The position numbers and the translations under genes were made by a program. Source: Myxococcus eversor (lineage in GTDB: Bacteria > Myxococcota > Myxococcia > Myxococcales > Myxococcaceae). Taken from it: a DNA stretch of 64,000 bases. How positions within the stretch are numbered: position 1 is the stretch's first letter; each line of letters starts with the position of its first letter. This document shows positions 37,137 through 45,491 of the stretch, in pieces. Below the pieces are notes generated by a model. The model was not told where the DNA came from. It ran no database searches and saw only the letters and a list, made by a program, of their open reading frames with translations. The DNA is taken from contig NZ_JAAIXY010000010.1 in the NCBI RefSeq assembly GCF_010894455.1, positions 345,046 through 409,045 on the forward strand. Reading direction: 5' to 3'.

Positions 37137-38663
37137 CTACGGCCGCGCGGCCTTCGCGTTGACGGTGGCCTCCAGGCGGGACAGGCCGCGCTTGAGCTCG
37201 GCCAGCTCGGCCTTGAGCGTGTCGACCTCGGCGGTCTTCTCGCGCAGCTCCCGGGTGCGGGCCTCCAGCGCCTTGATGGCGGCCAGGTTCACCCCGTCGA
37301 TGTCGAGCATGCCGATGCTCGTGTCGCCCGAGCCCAGGCCGAAGGCCGCCCGGAAGTCCTGCGCCATGGGGCCCATGTGCAGCACGCCGGTCTGCTCCTG
37401 CTTGTAGCGCCAGGTCGAGATGGGCAGCTCGGAGACCTTGGTCAGCAGCAGCTCGCCATCGACGTTCCGGAAGCCCTCCTTCTGGTTCCGGTCCGACGTG
37501 CAGTTGAACGCGCCGCTGCCCGCCGCCAGGTCACAACCGGTGGTGAGGTCGGCGCTGCTGCGCAGGCGGATGCCACCCGCGGCGCGCACCATGAACTGGT
37601 TGTTGGCGGTGTTGGAGGCGACGTTGCTATTCGACTGGTCCCCCCAGATGAACGAGCCGGTGCGGCCATCCGTCGACACCCGCTGGCCCAGCGCGATGCC
37701 GTAGTCGGAGTTCGCCGTGACGCGATACCCCAGCGCGATGGCTCCCGTGCCGGTGGCGATGCTCGAGAAACCCAGGGCGGTGGACGAGGTGCCCGTCGCG
37801 GAGTTCGAGAAGCCCATCGACACGCTGCCGGGACCGCTGGCGAGGCTGCCGTTGCCGATGCACGCCGCGGAGCCGCCGCTCGCCACGCAGTTCTCACCCA
37901 TGGAGAACGACGCCCTCCCGCTGGCGCTGGAGAGGTTGCCACCCGCCCAGGAGAACAGCCCGATGGCGCTGTCGTCCCATTGCGTCTCGGCGTGGCCCGC
38001 GCGGAAGGCTCCCTTGTGGGGCGCCCACATGAGGCGGGTTCCCGTGCCCGACATCGGGAGCGTGCCCTGGCCCTGCTCGCCTCGCGCCAGCAATCCGCCC
38101 GCCGAGTCCACGGTGAGCAGCGGGAACGCCGTCCAGTTCACTCCGTCCGAGGCCGTGTTCTGGAGCTTCAGCAGGGCCGTGGGCGTGGCGATGGCCGTCG
38201 TCGCGTCGACGAGCACGTCGGACCGCGTCGTCATCCGTCCTCGCGTGGTGCCCGTCCCCGCCAGCGAGAACGAGGCCTCCTGCGCGAGCACGCCATTCTG
38301 GATGTAGTTGGCGCTGCCCGGCAGGGGCTGGCGCGCATCGCTGAGGCGCGGGTCGCCGCTCGGCACTGGCGCGTTGGCACCGCTCCCGTACGGCAGGCTC
38401 AGCACGTTGTCCTTCAGCTCCAACCCCATCCCCACCTGCCAGTTCGGGCCCACGGGGCCTTGTGGGCCAACGGCACCCTCCGGGCCGGCGACACCCTGCG
38501 GGCCAGGGGCGCCTTGCGGCCCAGGGGCGCCCGGAGGCCCGACGGAGCCTTGAGGCCCTTGCAGTCCCTGGCCGCCCTGCGCGCCGTTTGCTCCATCGGA
38601 CCCACCACAGCCCAGGCCGGCGAAGACGACTCCCAGCGCGGCCAGCCACGTCCCGACCTTCAT
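37137..38663 (-). CDS. Collagen-like, YadA-head-like lipoprotein with S74 self-cleaving chaperone domain
   Basis: A 508-residue surface fibre protein. It has a lipobox GLGC (Cys19) and about 16 collagen Gly-X-Y triplets (24-73). A stalk or spacer region follows, then YadA-head-type repeats (about 250-340; SVSMGFSNSATGTSSTALGF, GTGAIALGYRV). The C-terminal S74 intramolecular-chaperone domain (390-508) contains SDRNQKE, MGPMAQDFRAAFGLG and a final coiled coil. The Ser390/Lys395 spacing matches the autoproteolytic dyad of phage endosialidase chaperones, so the tail is probably cut off after trimer folding. AGGAGG stands just before the ATG. The whole arrangement suggests a lipid-anchored trimeric adhesin. 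Confidence 0.87.
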   Translation of the reverse strand: MKVGTWLAALGVVFAGLGCGGSDGANGAQGGQGLQGPQGSVGPPGAPGPQGAPGPQGVAGPEGAVGPQGPVGPNWQVGMGLELKDNVLSLPYGSGANAPVPSGDPRLSDARQPLPGSANYIQNGVLAQEASFSLAGTGTTRGRMTTRSDVLVDATTAIATPTALLKLQNTASDGVNWTAFPLLTVDSAGGLLARGEQGQGTLPMSGTGTRLMWAPHKGAFRAGHAETQWDDSAIGLFSWAGGNLSSASGRASFSMGENCVASGGSAACIGNGSLASGPGSVSMGFSNSATGTSSTALGFSSIATGTGAIALGYRVTANSDYGIALGQRVSTDGRTGSFIWGDQSNSNVASNTANNQFMVRAAGGIRLRSSADLTTGCDLAAGSGAFNCTSDRNQKEGFRNVDGELLLTKVSELPISTWRYKQEQTGVLHMGPMAQDFRAAFGLGSGDTSIGMLDIDGVNLAAIKALEARTRELREKTAEVDTLKAELAELKRGLSRLEATVNAKAARP

Positions 38664-38737
38664 TCGATTCCTCCTGGCGGATAGGGCGAGGAGCTTACAG
38701 CCCTACGCGCCAGGTCTTCTCGGGAGTTGCGGGTCCT

Positions 38738-39931
38738 TCAGTGTCGTACCCCTGGCGCTGGCTGCCCGGCGATGACCGCCCAGGTGGCGAGCGCGCTATT
38801 GACGCTGGTCCAGTACCCGTAGGCCTCGTAGTACCAGACGGCCCAGTGCGCCTGCATGTCGAGCCGGCTGGGCTCCGCCGGCAGGTCTCCGTTGATTTGA
38901 GGGTCCGAGGCGTTGCGGATGACGAGCCACAGGGGTGCGGTGTTACCCAGCTCCTGGGCCACCAGGCCGAGCACCGCGTCTCCCATCTCCACGCCCGCGC
39001 CGACGGCTTCCAGGCCGTTGCGCGAGGTACCGAACTCGAAGAAGTCGGTGGTGAGGATGGGGTGGAAGGCGGGCATATCCCTGGCGTCGAGCTTGATGTC
39101 GGGGTTGTTGCGCGGGCCCGGGAGCAGGGGGCCGTTGAAGGCGTAGCGCTTGGTGGGAGGCCCGAAGTCCGGCTCGCCGAGCTGTGGCGCGTGCTGGGCC
39201 ATCAGCCGCTCCGCGTCGGCGAAGTAGCGGGTGGGGACGTCGAACTCGCAGCGATATGTCTTGTCATTGAAGGGCTCCTCGCGGAACTCCTGGGACAGGC
39301 GGAAGCGGGCGGCGCGGGTGACGATGACGTCGCCCAGCTCGTGGTCCGCGAAGGTCGCCCCCGCGGTGCCCACGGTGATGACCATGCGAGGCTTCACCTC
39401 CCGCAGGAGCTGGTGGAACAAGTCCTTCACCGGCAGCGTCGCGGTGCCGACGCCGGTGCGCACGCCGTCCTGGTTGAGGTGCAGCTCCGACTTGAAGCAC
39501 AGCACGCGCCGGCCACCGATGTCGGTGAGGAACCAGCTTCCCAGGCGCTGCACGCGCTGGGCGGGCGCCGACTTGCGGATGAGCGGCTGGTAGTGGCTCT
39601 GGAAGTTCCGGTCGTATGGGTACCAGGCGGTGCGCCGGACGCCCGGAGTGAGGGTGTCCGCCAGGGCTTCGACTTCGGCGACGGTCCACGTGACGACCAG
39701 GTAGTCGGCCTGCGGAAGCGCGGCGCCGGGCTGGGGCGGGGTGGGAAGTCGTGGATGGGGCCGAGGCTCCAGGCCCGTGGGCCACGTCAGCCCGAGGGCC
39801 ACCTCGGCGGGCAGGGGGCCTCGCGGCAGGGCCGTCGCCTCCAGCGGCTGTTCGTCCACCGTGGCGCCGTATTCGATGATGTGCCGGGCAATCAGCTCCG
39901 GGCTGCTCAACAGGGTGTGGGGATTGGGCAT
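38738..39931 (-). CDS. Divergent nucleoside phosphorylase/nucleosidase-like protein
   Basis: A 397-residue cytoplasmic protein with features of the PNP/UDP phosphorylase (MTAN-like) superfamily: ADYLVVTWTVAEVEALADTL, ITVGTAGATFADHELGDVIVT, a substrate-binding segment GAGVEMGDAVLGLVAQELG in place of the usual VxME-x-A, and IRNASDPQ, which keeps the catalytic Asp. Two insertions relative to MTAN make it about 150 residues longer. The ATG at 39931 follows a strong GGAGGT. It starts 44 bases after... the zinc-ribbon gene region on the same strand is separated by about 190 bases, so co-transcription is uncertain. Substrate is unknown. Confidence 0.75.
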   Translation of the reverse strand: MPNPHTLLSSPELIARHIIEYGATVDEQPLEATALPRGPLPAEVALGLTWPTGLEPRPHPRLPTPPQPGAALPQADYLVVTWTVAEVEALADTLTPGVRRTAWYPYDRNFQSHYQPLIRKSAPAQRVQRLGSWFLTDIGGRRVLCFKSELHLNQDGVRTGVGTATLPVKDLFHQLLREVKPRMVITVGTAGATFADHELGDVIVTRAARFRLSQEFREEPFNDKTYRCEFDVPTRYFADAERLMAQHAPQLGEPDFGPPTKRYAFNGPLLPGPRNNPDIKLDARDMPAFHPILTTDFFEFGTSRNGLEAVGAGVEMGDAVLGLVAQELGNTAPLWLVIRNASDPQINGDLPAEPSRLDMQAHWAVWYYEAYGYWTSVNSALATWAVIAGQPAPGVRH

Positions 39932-40120
39932 GACGCACCTCCAGCGTCTCCCCTCGAAGCTAGGCGCGACGGAGGGGCGAGGCCCGGTGCCCCGCCTGCT
40001 CGGCGGTGCTCGATGCCCGCGTCCGTGCTCGTCCTGGCGACGACCGTCATCTTCGCCGGGCGGCCCCGGCGCGTACATGGCCGCGCGCGGGGAGCCTCGG
40101 GTTGGTTGAAATGGGTACGG

Positions 40121-41128
40121 TCAGCGAGGCGTCTCGCGCCAGGTGTGGGGGCACGCGCGGCACTGGCGGGCCTTGGCCGTCCGGGCGGGGACACCACACT
40201 TCGGACAGCGATTGATGACGACCTCGTCGGGATGCTCCGCGAGGAGCCGGCGCTCCAGGGCACGGCCCAGTCCCGCCTTCCCCTCGGTGAGCAGCGCGAG
40301 AATCTCTGGATGGTCCGTGGCCCAGCGTGGCCCTTCTTCCGTGTTGAAGGTCTCCATGCTCGAGGCTCTCTGCTCCGTGTCCGTCAAGAGGCGGTGGTAG
40401 TTGCCGACCAGGTATTCGAGGAGCGGGTCCTTGATGGGCTGGAGCTCTGGAGGGGAGGGAAGGCCCAGTCCTTCGTCGACGGTGTGTCGGCCCGTGTCGC
40501 CCCGGGCGATGGCGGCGCTCTCATAGGTCAGCAATTGCTTCATGAGTGAAGACGCTCCTTCTCGTCGGATGCGCTCCACCTCGCGCAGCGCCTCTTCGCC
40601 ACGCCCCGCACGGCGCAACAGGTCCACCAACTGGACGCCCCGCCAGCCCTGCCAGTCGAGATCCTCTCGACGCTCCCAGTGCTTGAGGGGTGGCGCATTC
40701 AGCAGCAGGTCCGCGGCCTCGGAGCGACAACGTCGGGCGCTCTCTTCCAGGCCCGCATCATCCGCCACCCAGGCGGCATGTGTCCGAAACTCGGCGGAGT
40801 CCCGCACGAGCCCCTCCGCGTCATGGAGGAGCGCCAGGCACAGGAACCGGTTGAACAGGGCCGGCGCCTCTGGATGGTGGAGGCGTGCACGGTAGGTCAC
40901 CGAGTGGACCACCTCGCGAGCACGGGGGAGCGCCTGGGTGAGGGTCGTCGCGCAGTAGCCACAGGCGGGACATATCTGGGTCCAGAGGCCCATGGTGGAC
41001 CGCGCCATCACGGACGGGCGCCCGTCGAGGTCGGGGCGTCCGAAGGTGGAGACACACTGGAGGGTGCGCTGCTCGCTCACGCCGCCGCAGACGGCGCACG
41101 TCACCTGCTTGAGGGCGAATTGGGTCAT
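40121..41128 (-). CDS. Zinc-binding protein, possibly DUF2225-related
   Basis: A 335-residue cytoplasmic protein with two zinc sites. The N-terminal one has Cys11/Cys14 and CPAC in LWTQICPACGYC, with GRPDLDGRPSVMA between them, an arrangement resembling DUF2225. The middle is helical and TPR-like (ALFNRFLCLALLHDAEGL, LVDLLRRAGRGEEALREVERI). The C-terminus is a zinc ribbon, INRCPKCG and CRACPHTW. The ATG at 41128 follows AAGGAA. Function is unknown. It is divergent from the ECF sigma/caspase operon, and its promoter must lie in the same 204-base gap. Confidence 0.7.
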   Translation of the reverse strand: MTQFALKQVTCAVCGGVSEQRTLQCVSTFGRPDLDGRPSVMARSTMGLWTQICPACGYCATTLTQALPRAREVVHSVTYRARLHHPEAPALFNRFLCLALLHDAEGLVRDSAEFRTHAAWVADDAGLEESARRCRSEAADLLLNAPPLKHWERREDLDWQGWRGVQLVDLLRRAGRGEEALREVERIRREGASSLMKQLLTYESAAIARGDTGRHTVDEGLGLPSPPELQPIKDPLLEYLVGNYHRLLTDTEQRASSMETFNTEEGPRWATDHPEILALLTEGKAGLGRALERRLLAEHPDEVVINRCPKCGVPARTAKARQCRACPHTWRETPR

Positions 41129-41169
41129 GACGGATTCCTTTGGCGCGGCCGGTGGGCCACGCCCGCCGG

Positions 41170-41195
41170 GAACGAGTCGACTGCATCCCGTCAAG
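41170..41195 (+). promoter_or_regulatory. ECF-type promoter candidate of the sigma-caspase operon
   Basis: GGAAC (41170-41174), 15-base spacer, CGTCAA (41190-41195). This matches the general ECF pattern GGAAC-N15-17-CGTC and would allow autoregulation. The start codon of the sigma gene is 137 bases further on. Confidence 0.5.
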
Positions 41196-41332
41196 CCGAG
41201 AAGAAAGGGCCCGGGAAATGTCCCACGGATTGAAGGTCATGCGTCTCGCTTCGCGGGGCGAGCCTCCCCCGACGCCCGTACCGGGCGAGACTGACGGTGG
41301 GGGCGGGTATCGGCCCAGGGTGAGGTCCGTCC

Positions 41333-41884
41333 GTGCGCGAACCGGTGAACGAGGTCGAGCAGACCGAGGGCTACTACCGTCGCTACGGTGAGGCCGTGCA
41401 TCGTCGTTGTCTGCGATTGCTCGGCGACGAAGCGTTGGCCTGGGACTCCACGCAGGAGGTGTTCCTGCGCGTCCATGAGAACCTGAAGTCCCTTCGCGCC
41501 GCGGGCTCTCCGTTGTCGTGGCTGCTCACCGTGGCGGACCGACAGTGCTTCTCGGTGCTGCGCCGCCGTCGCACCGAGGTCACCCACGCGCTGACGCGAC
41601 TGGCACCGCTTCCGGAAGCCCACGCTTCACCGGAGGCCGCGCTGGAGCGACTGCTGGTGGATGCGGACCTGGTGCGTCGCGTCCTCGCCCACTGTCCCGA
41701 GGACGTCCAGCGCATCGTGGCCCATCGCTTCATCGACGAGCTGGAGCAGGAGCAGATCGCCACGCTGCTCGACGTCTCTCGCAAGACGGTGCAGCGCAAG
41801 TTGCAGACCTTCTTCGACACCGCGCGGCGACTCCTGGAAGTCGCCCCCCGTCCTGAGCCGCGAAAGGGAACGGCCCCCGCATGA
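41333..41884 (+). CDS. ECF sigma factor of a caspase-containing operon
   Basis: A 183-residue sigma-70 family protein: region 2 (YYRRYGEAVHRRCLRLLGD, DSTQEVFLRVHENLKSL, SWLLTVADRQCFSVLRRRR) and region 4 (VRRVLAHCPEDVQRIVAHRF, LEQEQIATLLDVSRKTVQRKL). GTG 41333 is the first start; GTG 41345 is an alternative. The stop overlaps the next ATG by four bases (ATGA at 41881-41884). Inference: it is controlled by the membrane protein encoded next and may drive the operon from the ECF-like site at 41170. Confidence 0.88.
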   Translation: MREPVNEVEQTEGYYRRYGEAVHRRCLRLLGDEALAWDSTQEVFLRVHENLKSLRAAGSPLSWLLTVADRQCFSVLRRRRTEVTHALTRLAPLPEAHASPEAALERLLVDADLVRRVLAHCPEDVQRIVAHRFIDELEQEQIATLLDVSRKTVQRKLQTFFDTARRLLEVAPRPEPRKGTAPA

Positions 41885-42651
41885 GCACCTCCTCCATTCC
41901 TCACTTCCCAGGCGTGCCGGACCTCCTGCTGGAGCGCTACCTGTGTGACGAGCTCTCCGCAGAAGAGGCCCGGCACGTGGAGGAGGCGGCGCACGCCTCG
42001 CCCGCGTTGGCCGCTCACCTGCGCGAGCGACGTGCCGAGAAGGCCGCCTTCGCCCTCGTGCGGCCCTTCGGTCCGATGCGGGCGCGACTGGAGGCGCCGC
42101 GTCCGAGCCGCTGGCGGGTGCTCTGGCGCTGGAGCCAGCCCGTGCTGGTGCTCGGCGTGGTGCTCGCGGCGGTGCTGCCCCGAATCCTCTCGCTCGAGGA
42201 GGTGGAGAAGGTGCGCGTGCGCGGCGGGCTCACCGCGCGGGTGCTCGTCAAGCGAGGCGACGTCGTCTTCGAGCAGGGGCCCGGCGCGGTGCTGCGCGCT
42301 GGAGACCGGGTGCGCGTGGAGGTGGAGGACGTGGACGGCGGCGCGCTCTACCTGCTGGCGCTGAGCGAGCATGGACGCGTCACTCCACTCCAGGGCTTTC
42401 CGGCCACCGGCGGCCCGCTGTCCATGGTGGCGGGGCGCTGGGTGTTGCCCGGGAGCCTGGAGCTGGATGCCGCTCCCGAGCAGGAGGCGCTGGTGGTGGT
42501 GCTCGTGTCCGACGCCTGGAATGCACCGTCACCCGAGGCCGTCCAACGCTGGTTGGAGCAGTCGACGCGAGAGGCGGGCTTCCCACCGTCACTCACTTCG
42601 CTCCCCGGCACCCGCCACGCCGTGCGCGCGCTTCCGAAGGAGCTGCCTTGA
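41881..42651 (+). CDS. Membrane protein with degenerate anti-sigma head and exported DUF4384-like domain
   Basis: A 256-residue bitopic protein. The cytoplasmic N-terminus (LLERYLCDELSAEEARHVEE) has the shape of an anti-sigma ZAS domain, but the HxxxCxxC zinc residues are replaced (AAHASPALAAHL), so zinc binding is probably lost. One membrane helix lies at about 82-102. The exported part (about 115-230; LRAGDRVRVEVEDVDGGALY, LLALSEHGRVTPLQG) resembles DUF4384, which elsewhere is often linked to caspase-like proteases. It overlaps its neighbours on both sides (ATGA, TTGA). Inference: an anti-sigma factor whose outer domain senses or contacts the caspase-like product. Confidence 0.8.
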   Translation: MSTSSIPHFPGVPDLLLERYLCDELSAEEARHVEEAAHASPALAAHLRERRAEKAAFALVRPFGPMRARLEAPRPSRWRVLWRWSQPVLVLGVVLAAVLPRILSLEEVEKVRVRGGLTARVLVKRGDVVFEQGPGAVLRAGDRVRVEVEDVDGGALYLLALSEHGRVTPLQGFPATGGPLSMVAGRWVLPGSLELDAAPEQEALVVVLVSDAWNAPSPEAVQRWLEQSTREAGFPPSLTSLPGTRHAVRALPKELP

Positions 42652-44243
42652 GTGACAGAAGCTCGCGGGTGCTCGGTGTCCTGCTCGTCCTCCTCGCCAC
42701 CTCCGTCGCGAGCGCGGAGAGCCGGTTCTCCATCAGCGTGGGACACAACCTGGGCCGGGACACGGACGAGCCCCTTCGCTGGGCCCAGCAGGACGCCGAG
42801 CGCATGGACGCGCTCTTCGGCCAGCTGGGCGGTGTTCCCGAGGACCGTCGCATCCTCCTGCGCGGAGAGTCGGTCTCCAACCTCCGGCTGGGACTCGCGC
42901 GGATGCGAGGACGCATCGAGGAGGCACGGCGCGCCGGAGAGCGCACGCTGCTGTTCTTCTTCTACTCGGGCCATGGAGACGAGGTGGCACTGCGTCTGGG
43001 CGGAGAAGCCCTCCCGCTCGCGGAGCTGCAACGCATGCTGGCCGAGGTCCCCACCACCGTCACCGTCGCCGTGCTGGATGCCTGTCACAGTGGCGCGCTC
43101 GTGCGCGGCCGCTCCAAGGGCCTCAAGTCCGCGCCCGCCTTCGATGTCTCCTTCCTCCGGCAGGTGGGGCCGGAAGGCCGGGTGTTCATCGCCTCCGCGG
43201 GGGCACACGAGGTGGCGCAGGAGTCGGACAGCCTCCGGGGCTCGTTCTTCACGCACCACCTGATTTCAGGCCTGCGGGGCGCGGCGGACGTGGACGCCGA
43301 CGGCCGTGTCTCGCTCACGGAGGCCTATGGCCACGTCTACCACCGCACGCTCGCGGGCTCGCATGCCTCCACGGCGGCGGTGCAGCACCCGGAGCTGTCC
43401 AGCCAGCTCGCGGGGGAGGGGGACTTGTTCCTCACCACGCTCTCGCGAGCCCACGCGCAGCTCGAATTGCCTCCCTCGGTGGGTGACAGCGTCGTGCTCG
43501 TGGACGAGCGCACGCTGCAGGTCATGGCGGAAGTGGAGCCACGGGCCGACGAGTCGGTGCGCGTCGCCTTGCCCGCGGGGCGCTACCGGGTCCAGGTGAG
43601 GCGGGGCGCCCAGGTGCTCTACGGCAAGGTGTACCTGCCCTGGGGCGAGAAGCAGCGGTTGAATCCAGAGGCCCTGGAGGTGCGCACGCTGGCCGTGCAC
43701 CAGCGCAAGGGCGCGCTCCTGGAGGCCAGCAGCTGGCGGCTTCAAGCGGGGCTGGGCGCGGGCCGCTCCTCGACGCAGCTGGGAGGCTGGGGCCCCCAGG
43801 TGGGCGTGCTGTTCGCGCGCGAGAGCCCAGGAGGGCTGGGGCTGTCCTTCCTCGGAGGACTCACGTTGGGGGCCACCCGGGGCTCCACGCCCGAGCAGCG
43901 CCTGGAGCAGGTGGAGCTGGGACTGTGGAGTGGCCTGGGCCTGGCGGGCTCGGTGGGACGTGTCTGGGCCGGAGTCCATGCGGGCGTCGGAGTGTTGGGC
44001 CTCGCTCAACGCGCGACGAGCCCGGATGCGGAGCGGCGCAGGGAGTTGGGCCTTCCCCCGTGGCGGACGCGCACCGGCGCGGGAGCGGCCTCCTTCGCCA
44101 CGCTCTCCGCGGAGGTGCCGGTGGGCGCGAGCACGGGCCTCTTCGCCCGGCTGGGCGGCCATGTCGCGTTGATGCGCGAGGATGAAAAGCTCCGCACGCA
44201 ACTCTCACCGCACCTGCTGCTCGGTTGCACCTGGGGACTGTGA
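42648..44243 (+). CDS. Exported caspase-like (C14) protease with possible beta-barrel C-terminus
   Basis: A 531-residue protein with a signal peptide (cleavage near ASA-ES, residue 23) and a caspase/metacaspase domain (about 26-265). The catalytic dyad is His109 (YSGHGD) and Cys146 (DACHSG). Inside the domain, D214-x-D-x-D-G-x-V-x-x-x-E225 forms an EF-hand-like calcium loop. A PEGA-like linker follows (about 285-335; VRVALPAGRYRVQVRRG). The last ~170 residues alternate Gly and aromatic/hydrophobic residues like an outer-membrane beta-barrel (GLWSGLGLAGSVGRVWAGVH). The TTG at 42648 overlaps the previous stop; GTG 42669 is an alternative. Substrate is unknown. Confidence 0.87.
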   Translation: MSDRSSRVLGVLLVLLATSVASAESRFSISVGHNLGRDTDEPLRWAQQDAERMDALFGQLGGVPEDRRILLRGESVSNLRLGLARMRGRIEEARRAGERTLLFFFYSGHGDEVALRLGGEALPLAELQRMLAEVPTTVTVAVLDACHSGALVRGRSKGLKSAPAFDVSFLRQVGPEGRVFIASAGAHEVAQESDSLRGSFFTHHLISGLRGAADVDADGRVSLTEAYGHVYHRTLAGSHASTAAVQHPELSSQLAGEGDLFLTTLSRAHAQLELPPSVGDSVVLVDERTLQVMAEVEPRADESVRVALPAGRYRVQVRRGAQVLYGKVYLPWGEKQRLNPEALEVRTLAVHQRKGALLEASSWRLQAGLGAGRSSTQLGGWGPQVGVLFARESPGGLGLSFLGGLTLGATRGSTPEQRLEQVELGLWSGLGLAGSVGRVWAGVHAGVGVLGLAQRATSPDAERRRELGLPPWRTRTGAGAASFATLSAEVPVGASTGLFARLGGHVALMREDEKLRTQLSPHLLLGCTWGL

Positions 44244-44404
44244 GCCTCGGGGCCATGTCCCACGGTGAGTGGCTCGGACGTCTCCTTGTCGCACCGGCAG
44301 GTTGACCGCGCTCGGCGAGCGCTCCGAAACGAGGAGCGCGCGTCACCCGTCGTGTGCCCACCACGCGACATGGGGGTTGCCCCATGGACCAAGAGGAAGA
44401 CCAT

Positions 44405-45424
44405 ATGACGATGACGAGGGGTCGTGGTTTCTGGAAGTGGAGCCTGCTCACGCTGGCGCTGACGGGTTGCGGAGGTGTCCTGGGGGACGAAGCCGAGGAC
44501 GAAACGCTGCTCACGCTGGAGGGCTCGCTCCGTGCCTCCGAGTCGTTCGAGGCGGGAAGCTCCGCCCAGATGCGGGCGGCGCTGCTGTGGCAGACGTGGC
44601 CGCAGGCTGTCGTGGATTGCATGGTCCAGAGCCCCCTCCGCGACGCGCTGTCGAAGTGCCAGCGGGTGAGCCCTCGGTCGTCGTTCCATCACCCCGACGT
44701 GGATGTGCAGGTGAACGGTCGCTTCCCCAACTCCTTCACCATGTCCCTGAACCGGCTTCCGGGCCCCGAGGGGCTGATGGGCGGGGCGGGCTCTCGTCTC
44801 GGCCTTGCCTCCGTCGTGGCCTACGTGGATGGCAACGGCAACCGCACGCTGGACCGCGTCGACAACGAGGCCACGACCAGTGTCGACATCGTCGTGGGAC
44901 ACCAGGAAGGCGTCCAGCTCAACGCGATGAAGATGGCCACCATCGTGTACCGGGAGGGCGCGCTGCACCCCCTCTACACCAAGCTGTTCTCCGACTGCCC
45001 CGTGGTTCCCCAGGGGTACTCCGTGGTGGAGTACCGCTACCATCCAGACCCCAGCAATCCAGACGGCGACCCCATCTACGACGGGTGCTTCTTGATGACG
45101 CGCAAGGTCGACGTGGACATCATCCTCGAGGCGAACCAGGCGTTCCAACGGCTCGCCTGCCATCAGGCCAACCAGTTGTTCCTCGCGGACATGGTGCGCG
45201 CCACCACCGCGAGTCTCCCCCCGGCCGGCAGCAGCCAGGTCTGCCGCACGTATATGCACACCGTGTCGGGCTCCGAGCAGGTGCTCGTGGTGAACCTCCA
45301 TCCGGAGCGCTTCTGCACCACTCCGAACCAGGTGGTGTACTCGCTGCGCGACTACTGGAACGGCACCTGGGATGACCGGGCCGCGCCGCCCGCATGGTGG
45401 CCGTGCACTGTGACCGCACCCTGA
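44405..45424 (+). CDS. Predicted lipoprotein of unknown function
   Basis: A 339-residue lipoprotein precursor (WSLLTLALTGC, Cys at about 22) with no family I recognise. The mature protein has several cysteines (VVDCMV, KCQRV, FSDCPVV, DGCFLM, ACHQAN, QVCRTY, RFCTT, WPCTV), suggesting disulfides, and a VAYVDGNGNRTLDRVD stretch resembling a calcium-binding loop. ATG 44405 follows AGAGGAAG and begins the signal peptide. A hairpin, CATGGGG/CCCCATG (44369-44386), lies in the leader, and GAAAC at 44326 with CGTC at 44348 could be an ECF-type promoter. It follows the caspase operon on the same strand. Confidence 0.78.
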   Translation: MTMTRGRGFWKWSLLTLALTGCGGVLGDEAEDETLLTLEGSLRASESFEAGSSAQMRAALLWQTWPQAVVDCMVQSPLRDALSKCQRVSPRSSFHHPDVDVQVNGRFPNSFTMSLNRLPGPEGLMGGAGSRLGLASVVAYVDGNGNRTLDRVDNEATTSVDIVVGHQEGVQLNAMKMATIVYREGALHPLYTKLFSDCPVVPQGYSVVEYRYHPDPSNPDGDPIYDGCFLMTRKVDVDIILEANQAFQRLACHQANQLFLADMVRATTASLPPAGSSQVCRTYMHTVSGSEQVLVVNLHPERFCTTPNQVVYSLRDYWNGTWDDRAAPPAWWPCTVTAP

Positions 45425-45431
45425 GGTGAGG

Positions 45432-45471
45432 ACCGCGAGGGGGCAGGCGGAGTCGCTGCCCCCTTCGCGGT
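45432..45471. terminator. Bidirectional hairpin between convergent genes
   Basis: A ~15-bp stem, ACCGCGAGGGGGCAG (45432-45446) with CTGCCCCCTTCGCGGT (45456-45471, one bulged base), loop of nine. There is no U-run. Confidence 0.6.
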
Positions 45472-45491
45472 GAGTCACGCGAGCCCGTGCT

